NCBI GenBank assembly: GCA_001898035.1
Contig: MKRX01000015.1
Location: 149,614 to 213,613, forward strand
Length of the DNA stretch: 64,000 nucleotides
DNA from: Armatimonadetes bacterium 55-13
GTDB taxonomy: Bacteria > Armatimonadota > Fimbriimonadia > Fimbriimonadales > Fimbriimonadaceae
Direction of reading: 5' to 3'
A program made the position numbers and the translations under genes. A model generated the notes under the pieces. It saw only the letters and a program-made list of their open reading frames with translations. It had not been told where the DNA came from and made no database searches. Positions 40,362-49,900 of the stretch are shown one piece after another; within the stretch, counting starts at the first letter, position 1, and every line of letters begins with the position of its first letter.

Positions 40362-41713
40362 TGCTGAAGAAGGTTTTAGTCGCCAATCGTGGTGAAATCG
40401 CCTGCCGTGTAATGCGGGCTTGTCGTGAATTAGGGATTCAGAGCGTTGCCATTTACAGCGAAGCCGATCGCGATAGTCTTCACGTCAAACTTGCCGACGA
40501 AGCGATCTGCGTAGGCGCGGGGACGAACACAGACAGCTACCTTAATCTGGCCAACGTTCTGATGGCGACCCAGATATCCGGCGCCGATGCTGTCCACCCG
40601 GGATACGGCTATTTCAGCGAGCGCGCAAACTTCGCCGTCGCTCTCAACTCCCTAGGCGTCACGTTTATCGGCCCGCCTACCGTTGCAATCGAGGCAATGG
40701 GTGACAAGGCAAGCGCCAAAACTGCCGCAATCAAAGCCGGTTGCCCGGTTGTCCCGGGGTCTGACGGTGCAGTACCTACCGATGCTGAAGCCATTAAGGT
40801 CGCTGAGGAGATTGGATATCCAGTTCTACTCAAAGCTGTCGCGGGTGGCGGCGGACGTGGGATTCGCCGAGTTGATTCTCCCGATGAGCTTGCCGGCCTC
40901 TGGAAGACTGCCTCCGCAGAAGCTCAGGCTAGCTTCGGTTCCGGCGAGATGTTGATTGAAAAGTGTGTACTGGAACCTCGGCACGTTGAGATCCAGATCA
41001 TTGGCGACTCGCACGGGAACATGGTTTATCTTGGCGAGCGCGAGTGCTCGATCCAGAACCTCCGCCATCAGAAGATTGTCGAAGAAGCTCCCTATGCCGA
41101 CCTCCCCGATGCCGTCCGCAAGGAGATGGGAGAGGCAGCAGTACGGGTTGCTCAGAGCGTCGGCTACCAAAATGCCGGAACCGTGGAGTTCTTGGTCGAC
41201 AAAGAGAACAAGTTCTACTTCCTGGAGATGAACACTCGACTTCAAGTCGAGCACCCGGTTACTGAGGAGATTACGGGGTACGACTTGGTCTACTTTATGC
41301 TGGCGATTGCTGCTGGTGAGAAGCTGCCGATCACCCAAGAAGACGTCAATCTCAAGGGTCACTCCATCGAGGCCAGAATTACTGCCCAAGATCCCGACAA
41401 GGACTTTGCTCCGAGCACCGGTTGTATCACCCACTGGATTCCGCCTTGCGGTCGAGGTGTCCGAATGGAAACCCACTGCTACGCAGGCTTCACGGTCTCT
41501 CCTTACTACGATCCGCTTCTTGCCAAGCTCATTGTCACAGGCCGCGATAGGGCGGAAGCCGTTCGCAAGTTGCGAGGGGCTCTGCACGAATTCGAGGTGG
41601 GCGGGATTGCAACCAATATTCCCTTCTTGCGGCGATTGGTGGAAAGTCCCGAGTGGATTAAGGGTGAGTTCGATACCGGGTTTGTGCCGCGGTTCCTAAG
41701 TTCCAATGGCTAA
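40361..41713 (+). CDS. accC: Acetyl-CoA carboxylase biotin carboxylase subunit
   Basis: ATP-grasp biotin carboxylase, 450 aa. Motifs: KVLVANRGEIACRVMRACRE, HPGYGYFSERANFA, LLKAVAGGGGRGIRRV (glycine loop), LGERECSIQNLRHQKIVEE, FYFLEMNTRLQVEHPVTEEI and GHSIEARITAQDP. ATG 40361 shares one base with the preceding stop (TGATG). nusB overlaps its end by 8 bp. Its only adjacent carrier-like partner lacks the biotin lysine. Confidence 0.95.
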   Translation: MLKKVLVANRGEIACRVMRACRELGIQSVAIYSEADRDSLHVKLADEAICVGAGTNTDSYLNLANVLMATQISGADAVHPGYGYFSERANFAVALNSLGVTFIGPPTVAIEAMGDKASAKTAAIKAGCPVVPGSDGAVPTDAEAIKVAEEIGYPVLLKAVAGGGGRGIRRVDSPDELAGLWKTASAEAQASFGSGEMLIEKCVLEPRHVEIQIIGDSHGNMVYLGERECSIQNLRHQKIVEEAPYADLPDAVRKEMGEAAVRVAQSVGYQNAGTVEFLVDKENKFYFLEMNTRLQVEHPVTEEITGYDLVYFMLAIAAGEKLPITQEDVNLKGHSIEARITAQDPDKDFAPSTGCITHWIPPCGRGVRMETHCYAGFTVSPYYDPLLAKLIVTGRDRAEAVRKLRGALHEFEVGGIATNIPFLRRLVESPEWIKGEFDTGFVPRFLSSNG

Positions 41714-42281
41714 ATCCAGACGTCGAGCACGAGAACTGGCGCTCCGCGCTTTGTATGAAATGGACATTACGGGCGTGAGTGCGGCGGAAGCCTACCGCGA
41801 CACGATCCATGAGCACGAGGCGCATTTTGAGCAACGTAACTACGCGGAGCAGGTGCTCCGTGGGTATCAGGACAACGCTCAGCAGATCGATACGATCCTT
41901 GCGGACCGGATTCCCGACTACGACTTTAAGCGCATTGCCACCGTCGACCGAAACGTGCTGCGGCTCGCGACTTACGAACTCTATTTTGAGCCCGCGATTC
42001 CTCCGGCGGTGACGATTAATGAGGCGGTGGACATTGCGAAGAAGTACTCCACGGCAGAGAGTGGGAAGTTTGTGAACGGCGTTTTGGGGAAGGTGGTCAA
42101 TGATTCGCCCAAGGCGAATTGGGATCCGAAGTCGGCGCCGGTTGAGGCGGTTGAAGAGCCTCCTGCCGAGCCAGAACCTGAGATGGAGATTGAGGAGCGG
42201 TTCATCGAAGAGGGCTCCGACGAAGAGAAGAGTTTGGCCCGCATTGCCGGGTGGAAGCTTCGGACGGAGGATGTTGATTGA
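41706..42281 (+). CDS. nusB: Transcription antitermination factor NusB with acidic tail
   Basis: RNA-binding factor for rRNA antitermination, 191 aa. Residues 1-140 are the NusB fold: RRRARELALRALYEMDITGV, NYAEQVLRGYQDNAQQIDTI, RIATVDRNVLRLATYEL, PPAVTINEAVDIAKKYSTAE and FVNGVLGKV. An extra 50-residue Pro/Glu-rich C-terminal tail (EEPPAEPEPEMEIEERFIEE) is unusual and probably disordered. It overlaps accC by 8 bp and folD by 4 bp. Confidence 0.93.
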   Translation: MAKSRRRARELALRALYEMDITGVSAAEAYRDTIHEHEAHFEQRNYAEQVLRGYQDNAQQIDTILADRIPDYDFKRIATVDRNVLRLATYELYFEPAIPPAVTINEAVDIAKKYSTAESGKFVNGVLGKVVNDSPKANWDPKSAPVEAVEEPPAEPEPEMEIEERFIEEGSDEEKSLARIAGWKLRTEDVD

Positions 42282-43132
42282 GCGCACAGATTCTTGACGG
42301 CAAAGTTCTTTCGCAAGAGATTAGGGCCAGCTTGAAAGAGCGGGTAGCCGTATTACGAGAGAAGGGCATCGTTCCTCGCCTTGACGTACTGGTTGCCATC
42401 CAAGACCCGTCCAGCCTTGCCTATGTTCGCATGAAGCGGAAGTGGGCGGAAGCGGCGGGGATGGAGGGTGAGAGTTTTGAGGTTGGGGAGCACACCACTC
42501 AAGAAGAACTCCTTTCCAAGATCGCTGAGCTCAATGCCAATCCGAAGGTCCACGGCGTCCTGATTCAGCATCCTCTTCCCAAGCATCTGGACGAGCATGC
42601 GGCGCTGATGGCGCTGGGGGCGGAGAAGGATGTGGACGGGATTACGCCGCAGTCATTGGGGCGGCTGGTGGCGGACTTGCCGGGGTTCCGGTGTGCGACG
42701 CCTTTAGGAATCACCAAGATCATTGACCGCTATGAGATTCCGGTGGAAGGCAAGCGGGCGGTGGTGATTGGGCGGAGTGTGATTCTTGGGAAGCCGATGG
42801 CGTTGATGCTTTTGCAGCGGAACGCGACGGTGACGATTGCTCACTCCCGAACTCAGAATCTTCCTGACCTTTGCCGAGAGGCGGACATCTTGGTGGCGGC
42901 GGTGGGCCGGGCGGAGATGGTGAAGGGGGATTGGATCAAGCCGGGGGCGGTGGTGATCGATGCGGGCTATAACAAAGTCGAGGGGCGCCAGGGAGATGTG
43001 GGCGATGTGGACTTTGAGTCGGCGAAAGAAGTGGCGGGATGGATTACGCCGGTACCGGGGGGCGTGGGGCCTATGACGGTGGCGAGTCTGTTGAACAATT
43101 GTGTCGATGCGGCGGAAGCGACGTTGGCGTAA
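42278..43132 (+). CDS. folD: Methylenetetrahydrofolate dehydrogenase/cyclohydrolase FolD
   Basis: Bifunctional one-carbon enzyme of 284 aa. Motifs: ASLAYVRMKRKWAEAAGMEG-like (SSLAYVRMKRKWAEAAGM, catalytic Tyr-x3-Lys region), VHGVLIQHPLPKHLDEHAAL, DVDGITPQSLGRL, KRAVVIGRSVILGKPMALML (NADP site) and TPVPGGVGPMTVASLLNNCV. TTG start overlapping the nusB stop (TTGA). The gene is markedly G-rich at third positions. Confidence 0.96.
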   Translation: MSAQILDGKVLSQEIRASLKERVAVLREKGIVPRLDVLVAIQDPSSLAYVRMKRKWAEAAGMEGESFEVGEHTTQEELLSKIAELNANPKVHGVLIQHPLPKHLDEHAALMALGAEKDVDGITPQSLGRLVADLPGFRCATPLGITKIIDRYEIPVEGKRAVVIGRSVILGKPMALMLLQRNATVTIAHSRTQNLPDLCREADILVAAVGRAEMVKGDWIKPGAVVIDAGYNKVEGRQGDVGDVDFESAKEVAGWITPVPGGVGPMTVASLLNNCVDAAEATLA

Positions 43133-43952
43133 GGTGACTTATTTCCTGGTGGGGCTGTTTGTTGCCTACTGGGTTGGTTGCTATTATTTGGCGGTCAAAT
43201 ATGTCCGCCCGGGGACGGTTAATGAGAGTGGTCCCCCGGATACCCTAAGATCGATTGGTAACCCCATAGTGTGGGCGACGCCGGGTTTGGCGGAGGGGGT
43301 TGGCTCTAAGCCGGTTTTTGTGGTGGTGCATGGTTATCGGGGGTCCCAGTCGGGGTGGGCTAAGGTTGCCGATTCGTTAAGCAAGCGGGGGTTTGAGGTG
43401 GTGGTGCCGGCGTTGCCGGGGCATGACTCTCGGACGGATGAGACCTCGGGGTTTGGGCGTAAAGAGTCGCAGGTGGTGGTGGATTGTGTGGCTTGGGCTC
43501 GGAAGCAGAGTGTGAAGCCGCCGAAGGTTTATCTGTTGGGGGTTTCGATGGGGGGCGCGGCTTGTTGGCTGGCTTCCGAGAAAGATCCGACGGTGGATGG
43601 CGTCGTCACGGAGGGGTGTTTTGCCCGGTTGGACGAGGCGACGCGGGATTGGTTTGATCGGAAGGCGCCGGGGTCCAGTGTTTACCTTCGGCCGGTGATC
43701 TGGTTTGCCTCGTGGATGTCCGGAGTGGACCCTAAGACGGTGAATCCGGTGGAAGCGGCGGCGGCTTGGAAGGGGAAACCGAGCCTGATCATTCATGGCG
43801 AGGACGACCAGTTGTTCCCTACGAGTAACGGTCGGACTTTGGCAGGGGCATCGGGTGGGGAGCTTTGGATTGTGCCGGGGGCGAAGCATGCGGAGTGCTC
43901 CAATGTGGCCTTTGATGAGTACCTCAATCGGTTGGTCGCCTTTACCAAATAG
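43101..43952 (+). CDS. Membrane-anchored alpha/beta hydrolase
   Basis: Serine hydrolase of 283 aa with an N-terminal anchor helix (YFLVGLFVAYWVGCYYLAV, residues about 14-32). Catalytic elements: FVVVHGYRGSQSGW (oxyanion region), LLGVSMGGAACW (nucleophile elbow Ser), IIHGEDDQLFP (Asp) and PGAKHAEC (His). Substrate unknown; resembles YqkD/BAAT-type hydrolases. The start overlaps folD by 32 bp; a GTG at the folD stop region could also serve. Confidence 0.82.
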   Translation: MSMRRKRRWRKVTYFLVGLFVAYWVGCYYLAVKYVRPGTVNESGPPDTLRSIGNPIVWATPGLAEGVGSKPVFVVVHGYRGSQSGWAKVADSLSKRGFEVVVPALPGHDSRTDETSGFGRKESQVVVDCVAWARKQSVKPPKVYLLGVSMGGAACWLASEKDPTVDGVVTEGCFARLDEATRDWFDRKAPGSSVYLRPVIWFASWMSGVDPKTVNPVEAAAAWKGKPSLIIHGEDDQLFPTSNGRTLAGASGGELWIVPGAKHAECSNVAFDEYLNRLVAFTK

Positions 43953-44092
43953 GTCCTGGGCTCGCTGATTTGTGCGGTTAGAATAGAAGCGTTATGCGCA
44001 CGACTTTCCTTCTTTAACGACGGCTTTTGCCCGTTCTTCGATCTTTCGCGACGCTGCAATGCGATCGAACCGCTCCTTAAGGAAAGTTTCCC

Positions 44093-45358
44093 GTGCCCTC
44101 CAATTTCTTACCTATTCTCCGTTACAAGGCCTTCCGCGACCTCTGGCTAGGTCAGGCGATTTCCCAGTTTGGCGACGCGTTTTACTACGTCACCTTTATG
44201 TTCATGGCCGAAAGGCTAACCGGCAAGATTGAGACGGTGGGCTGGGTGGGCGCGCTGGAGGCGATTCCGTATTTGTTTTTTAGCGCCTACGCAGGGGTCT
44301 TGGCAGACCGGATCGACCGAAAGAAAATCATGCTGCTGAGCGATATCGTCAGCGGCCTGGCGCTGTTGATGTTTGGCGCGTATTTGTTCTTCGACGCGGC
44401 CCCGCCGGTGTGGACGCTGCTGGTGATGTCGTTTGTGCTGAGCACGGTTCGGTGCTTTTTCCTGCCGGCAAAGAGTGCGGCGATTCCGAATGTGGTCCCG
44501 GAGGAGAAGGTGCTGGAGGCGAATGCCTTTAGCATGACCACTCAGAGTTTGATGCCGATGCTGGGGCTGGCGTTCTCGGCGGCGTTTATCACTCCGCTTT
44601 ACGCGCTCTCGCCCACCCGGTTCTTTCTGTCTTGCGTGCTGGTGAACGCGGTTTCGTTCTTTGGGTCGGCTTACTTTATTGGGCGGTTGCCGAAGATCGA
44701 GCCCCTGGGGATTACTCCGGTGGAGGACGGTTTGGAGAAATCCGGGGCGAACTTCCGGGACGGGTTGCGGTACATCAAGGGTCGGCGGGAGTTGGTGGTG
44801 CTGATCGCGATGCTGACGGTGTTCCGGCTGATGGTCTCGCCGTTCTTTGTAGTCTACGTGGCGACGAACAAGCAGTGGTTTAACGGGGAGCCGGCGACCT
44901 TGATGTGGCTGGAGTTCTCGTTCTTCGTGGGAATGATTGTGATGAGCCCATTGGTGGGCAAGATGAACATTCGTCGGCCCACGGTGACCTTCGCGCTGGG
45001 ATTGGCGGCGGTAGGGACGTTTGTGGCGATCATGGCGTTCAGTCCGAACTTTTGGCTGATCGTGCTGTGGAACATCGGGTGTGGGTTAGCGATTCCGCTG
45101 GCGGACATTCCGATCAATGCGTACTTGCAGGTGAGTGTGCCGGACAACTATCGGGGACGCGTGAACTCGGTGATCTCGATGATTGGAATGGGCATCATGC
45201 CGGTGGGGATGCTGATCGCGGGGTCCATTCTTTCCGCCTGGGGATTGGTGACGGCGTACCTGATTATGGGATTGGGGATGGTGGGCGCGGCGCTGGCCGG
45301 ACTGACCGACCGGACCTATCGCGAAGCCCGAATGCCAGAAACCGCGCCGGTCAGTTAG
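44093..45358 (+). CDS. Major facilitator superfamily transporter
   Basis: Polytopic inner-membrane protein of 421 aa with about 12 TM helices. N-terminal signature LRYKAFRDLWLGQAISQFGD and the loop 2-3 motif GVLADRIDRKKIM are typical of the MFS_3/enterobactin-exporter-like group. The central loop (KIEPLGITPVEDGLEKSGAN) separates the halves; SVPDNYRGRVNSVISMIGMG is the C-terminal equivalent. Substrate unknown; efflux is likely. GTG start with AAGGA 8 nt upstream. Confidence 0.88.
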   Translation: MPSNFLPILRYKAFRDLWLGQAISQFGDAFYYVTFMFMAERLTGKIETVGWVGALEAIPYLFFSAYAGVLADRIDRKKIMLLSDIVSGLALLMFGAYLFFDAAPPVWTLLVMSFVLSTVRCFFLPAKSAAIPNVVPEEKVLEANAFSMTTQSLMPMLGLAFSAAFITPLYALSPTRFFLSCVLVNAVSFFGSAYFIGRLPKIEPLGITPVEDGLEKSGANFRDGLRYIKGRRELVVLIAMLTVFRLMVSPFFVVYVATNKQWFNGEPATLMWLEFSFFVGMIVMSPLVGKMNIRRPTVTFALGLAAVGTFVAIMAFSPNFWLIVLWNIGCGLAIPLADIPINAYLQVSVPDNYRGRVNSVISMIGMGIMPVGMLIAGSILSAWGLVTAYLIMGLGMVGAALAGLTDRTYREARMPETAPVS

Positions 45359-45371
45359 ACTAATTTTGGCG

Positions 45372-45884
45372 ATGGATTTTGAGAAGTTAGCGCAGAAGCA
45401 TAAGGACGCGGTCTATCGACAGATGGTGCGGGCCTGCGGGAACTACGATGACGCGGAAGACGTGCTGATTCAGGCGCTCTTGAGCGCCTACAAAGCCCTG
45501 CCGACCCTGAAGGACGAGGGGGCGTTTCAGGCGTGGCTGGCGATTATCGGTCAGCGCGTCTGCACCCGGATCAAGAAGCGCGAGGCACTGCGCCCGGTGC
45601 TCTCCCTAAGCGGATTCTCGCCGGAGGACCTGGAGGTACCGGACACCTCGGCGGATGTGGAAGGGGCGGCAGAGACTCGGAACATCACCGAGTGCGTGAA
45701 GGGGGCGGTCTCCAGCCTGCCGGAGCCGATGCGCGAGGTTTATGAACTGCGGGAGCTTCAGGGGTTCAAGGCGGAGGAGACGGCGGAAAAGCTGGGGATC
45801 ACGGTCGCGGCGGTGAAGTCTCGCCTTCACCGGGCTCGGGAGCATGTGCGTCGGCAGTTGGATGAGAGCGTTTGCGGGGGCTGA
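45372..45884 (+). CDS. ECF-type RNA polymerase sigma factor
   Basis: Sigma-70 family protein of 170 aa with regions 2 and 4 only. Region 2: VYRQMVRACGNYDDAEDVLI and AFQAWLAIIGQRVCTRIKKR; region 4: SLPEPMREVYELRELQGFKA, EETAEKLGITVAAVKSRLHR. No anti-sigma gene is adjacent. TAATTT lies 5 nt before the ATG without a Shine-Dalgarno. A GGAACTT motif followed by TATAGT lies 126 bp downstream and could be one of its targets. Confidence 0.9.
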   Translation: MDFEKLAQKHKDAVYRQMVRACGNYDDAEDVLIQALLSAYKALPTLKDEGAFQAWLAIIGQRVCTRIKKREALRPVLSLSGFSPEDLEVPDTSADVEGAAETRNITECVKGAVSSLPEPMREVYELRELQGFKAEETAEKLGITVAAVKSRLHRAREHVRRQLDESVCGG

Positions 45885-46009
45885 GGGAAAGAACCAAAAT
45901 CTATGAGGTGCGTTTCAATTCTTGAATATAGCTTGCATTGACTTGGCGCCAACAAAGGTTCATCGCTAGGTTTCTGCTTTCAACTATGTCAAATCACTCC
46001 TTAGTCTAG

Positions 46010-46038
46010 GGAACTTTCCACCACAAGCCGAGTATAGT
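46010..46038 (+). promoter_or_regulatory. Possible ECF-type promoter
   Basis: GGAACT(T) at 46010-46016 and TATAGT at 46033-46038 are separated by 17 bp. GGAAC is the usual -35 core of ECF sigma factors, and an ECF sigma gene ends 126 bp upstream. It would drive the short hairpin RNA that follows. Confidence 0.35.
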
Positions 46039-46044
46039 ATGTTT

Positions 46045-46110
46045 AGGACCTAGACCAGTGAAATGTGATGGTCCTCCAGGGCTCACGACGAAAGTCGGGG
46101 CCCTATTTTA
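46045..46110 (+). ncRNA. Candidate two-hairpin small RNA
   Basis: First stem AGGACC/GGTCCT (46045-46050 with 46070-46075). Second stem AGGGCTC-A-CGAC-GAAA-GTCG-GGGCCCT (46078-46104), 11 pairs with one bulged A and a GNRA tetraloop, followed by ATTTTATA as in a terminator. No frame is present. It ends exactly where the convergent DUF3800 gene stops, so the second hairpin may instead serve as a shared terminator. Confidence 0.4.
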
Positions 46111-46959
46111 TACGTAGTGTATTTGTGCGATATTTGGGTTTCTCGGGTCTGGGCACCGTTGTGAGATATCGTTCAATCCGTGCTCTGCATTAAGTGAGAC
46201 AATCACATTGTTTGGTTGCACCTGCTGGAGCATAAAATACGCGCAAACATCGGCAAGCTGAACGCCATGATATTCGTCAGACTTGACGGCAATTGGGGCA
46301 AGTGGCTGTTTTGGCAAACTATGGCAAAGCGACCTATGGAGCGCTCGTACCGATCCAATTTGATTTTCATCCACTAGGGCGTGACCTTTCATTCCACGGT
46401 TGAGAAGAACTGCATCGAACTCAGACAGCAGTTTTGCAAAAACATCTAAGCGCATCTGTCGCTGAAGCTGGTTCTTGTCACGATTCGACTTTCCTACAAC
46501 GACTCTTGGCGTGCTTGAATCGGCAAGTACGTTTATGATGGCAATATTAGGGACAGTTGAGCAATTTGCCATAAAACGGCGAAGCCAATGAACCCGCACG
46601 CCGACGTGAGTTCCAGTTGGAAAGCCGTGGCCGTGGTGAACCCAGTCGACCGCATGAATCTCCATAGCACTGTTGGCGCCGTAGACTCCAAGAGCATTTC
46701 GAAACTGCAAGCAACAATCTTCGAAATTGCTTTGAGCTATTTTCGGAACGAAGACCCCCGTGGCACCAACATAGAATCGGGACGAAGATGAGGGAGGGCT
46801 TCCTGTTTCGTCGACATAGAGCCATCCACCAAATGTTCTTTCATGCCACTTAGGCACAAGTTTGTCATTCCAATAAACTTTGATAGGCTGAGTTCGCTTT
46901 ACAGCCCACTTTCTTGGCTCGCGCAGCAGGCGCAATACAAACCGCGCTGATTTGTGCAA
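46108..46959 (-). CDS. DUF3800 protein, third gene of the putative defence operon
   Basis: A 283-aa protein with a DUF3800 core: GWLYVDETGSPPSSSSRFYV (Asp-Glu-x-Gly), IIN-VLADSS strand, and the C-terminal KSDEYHGVQLADVCAYFMLQ (Gln-x2-Asp). DUF3800 is thought to have an RNase-H-like fold and is often found beside abortive-infection and restriction genes; the biochemical role is not established. TTG start 46959 has GAGGA eight bases upstream and lies 3 bp after the methyltransferase stop, so it belongs to that operon. Its codon usage is more A/T-tolerant than the flanking sigma and MFS genes. Confidence 0.75.
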   Translation of the reverse strand: MHKSARFVLRLLREPRKWAVKRTQPIKVYWNDKLVPKWHERTFGGWLYVDETGSPPSSSSRFYVGATGVFVPKIAQSNFEDCCLQFRNALGVYGANSAMEIHAVDWVHHGHGFPTGTHVGVRVHWLRRFMANCSTVPNIAIINVLADSSTPRVVVGKSNRDKNQLQRQMRLDVFAKLLSEFDAVLLNRGMKGHALVDENQIGSVRALHRSLCHSLPKQPLAPIAVKSDEYHGVQLADVCAYFMLQQVQPNNVIVSLNAEHGLNDISQRCPDPRNPNIAQIHYV

Positions 46960-46962
46960 TTC

Positions 46963-49900
46963 TCAGTCCTCACCCTTTTGGCGACGCACCCACCAATGGG
47001 CAGTATCAGCCGGCGACATTACTCTGCTTTCACCGTCCCGCCGAATGTAAACCTTGTCATCAAAGGTGAACATGGTTGAGCGATCTGGTTTTATGTCGAC
47101 ACGCGCGATCGTTTTTCCATCAATGGGAATAAACCTTACGCGAACGAGGTCGCTGGGGTCGGGGCGGAGTTTGACTCCGAATGCCTCCTGCAGTTTCCGT
47201 TGAAACTTGTCGGCGGTTTCCAGTTTTTCAAGGTCGCGGTCAATACCGACGATCTGGGCATCGTCATTCACCCCGATGAGGATCGTCCCACCCTCACGGT
47301 TAAGCATCGCACAGATCGCTTTCATCACATCCTGAACCCGGTCACCGTGCACGGCTCCTAAGCGGACATCATGCCAAAGGGTCTCCTTAAATTCAAGGGT
47401 TACGGTTTCTAGCCTCTGGCGAAGAAGCATCCGGATATCAGACTGATCCCTAGAAACGGCGTCTTCGTAAGAGTCGCCTTCTCCAAAGTAAAGGAACTCA
47501 ACACGTTTATTGATCTCCGCTTCTAGCTTACTAACGTCGGTTTCAGCATTAAGCTTTTTTTTATCCAGAATCTGCTGAACTAAGCTCGTCAGTTTTCCCT
47601 TTTCTAAATCTGGTGGATTGACAATCGGAAGGCGCTCAACTTCCTGCGACCGGAGTTCAAAAGTGCTGCCCTGCAGCGGCGAACAGATACTTACCAGGTA
47701 TTCCCATACAGAATCACTATTAAGAACGGCTAACAGCCAAAGATCATTTGCAGTGTAAATGAATCCCTTATCATTGGTCACACCTCCAGGTTGAGTTAAG
47801 GCAAACCTCGGCTCTGTCACCATGACCGGATAGATAATGTTTGAACTATCAAATGCTTCCCAATAGGCAATATCATCTTGTATTTCAAACCACTTGTAAT
47901 TACCCGCCTTTCTACCTGGCCAGCTCCTCTCTGAATCGTTCCAGTCTGACGGCTTTGGCTCCAAACGATCCCTGTACTTTAGCAAGTGTTTCTTTACAGC
48001 AGAATAGTTATCAATTTGAATACCCCGTCTTGTAAAAACCAACCAGCGATCATTATCCTCCACCACCCACCGCCGAATATCCCTTCCAATCGCTAGCGGC
48101 TTTATGATTTCTGCGCTCTTCGGGTCTTCAGCGATTAGTTCGGCACGCTTCGCGCCATCGATCACGAAAACTCCTTCCTTTCGCACGACTCGCACCCCAG
48201 ACGGGACAGATTTCCCGTACATCTTGCCGTCGTCACCGATCTTCACTTCGTTGAGCCCGGTTAGAATGCCGCGATATATTCGGCCCTTCACATACTCGCC
48301 GAGGGGCACTCCTCGCTCCCGCATCTTAGCCAACTTTTGGGCGGCCTCACCTATCTCCAGTCTCCACGTTCCCTCCCGGCCAAGGGAGCCCACTGGTAAG
48401 TCCCCGCCCCATTCTGCAATCGCAGTCGGCAAGTCTGGATACGGAGGGTTAAGCGATGTCACGGCGGTGAAGCGAGTTGTGGACTCGCTCTTGTCGCCCT
48501 CTATCCGCTTAGTTGCCAAAGTGATCAGTGGGTAAGCGATCGTGCCCTGAAAAATTGGTAGATCCCCGAAATCGATCAACTGCCGAACATGGCTTCGGAC
48601 GGCGATTTGTCCCCTAAGTTTCTGACCATACGCCGCTTTTAACCACTTGTTGCTAGTGATGAACGCGAACTGCCCCCCCGGGCGCAAAAGATCTAAGGAA
48701 CGGTCCATGAAATAGACCAGCAGATCGGCGGTCCCGGTGGCGGTCTTGGGATAGGCGGCGACGAGGGCGGACTTGTAGTCGCTGCCAACCGAACGCAAGA
48801 GTTCTCCTGAGTTCACATAGGGGGGATTCGCTACGACAATGTCGAAGCCGGGAAAACGACGAGTTCGAGTGGCGAGTTCCCCTTGGCCGCGACGCCCTGC
48901 CTCCACATCGAGATTCAGAGCGCCACCCATTGTTTCTTCCGAATCTTGAGGATCAAAGACTTCGGCAAACTCCACCTCCCAGTCGAACGGCATTTGTGAG
49001 AGGGACCGCAGACTGCTCCTGGACAATTCGCCCTCGAAAGCATCCGAAATCCTGGTCCGTTGTTTTTTCATTTGTTCCCGAGTCGGTCGGGTTTCACCAG
49101 GCTTCGGGTGGAAAAATCTTCCCTTCAATCGTGTGTACTCTCGTATCTCTTCACGCGGATACCCCAGCACGTTTTGTGCAGGAAAGAGGGGGGAGGCTAT
49201 TGAATCTCCCTGCATAATCAAGAAATCGAAGTTCGGCAATGGCTCCGGCTTCTCCCCTTTGTTCTCAACGACCAAAGAGAGCCAGACGCGAAGACGTGCC
49301 AAGCGAATCCCCGTCTCGCTTAAATCAACACCATAGACGCATCGCTGAAGAATGCGGAGTTTGGTTTCGTAGAGGTGCTTCTGGTTTACGTTGCGTCCCT
49401 TATCCCGACTCACCTCGACCCGGTCCACGAGATCAAAGATGCGCTGTAGCAACATTAAGAGATAGGCACCGGATCCGCAAGCAGGATCGACGGCTCGGAT
49501 CTCGAACAACCATTCAAGGGTGTCTTGCAACTCAGACGGAAGAAATGCGGGGCCATCCTCTCCTTTTTGGGGTTCGACACGGTCCTCATCCACGAGAATC
49601 GCAGCTTTCTCGGCACTTAAACCACGATCAACAAGGTAGCCCTTGATCGCCTCATTCACCATGAACTCAACGATTGGACGAGGGGTGTAATAAGTGCCGC
49701 TCCCATGTCGTTCAGACGCGATGATCAGACGCTCAAAGATCTTGCCCAGCATTTCCGGGTCCACGGCAACTTCTTGATCGAGCGGGGTGGATTCGGTGAC
49801 CGTAAAGTTGTAGCGGGCGAAGAGCCCACCGGTCTCGGAGAGAACTTCGCCAAATGCTGTATCCGGCAGTTCAATGCCTGGGATATCTAGAGGGTCGTCT

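Noticed and set aside
43994-44017. Seven-codon leader peptide (MRTTFLL) before the MFS gene
   Set aside because: No ribosome site and no attenuator structure was found; probably chance.
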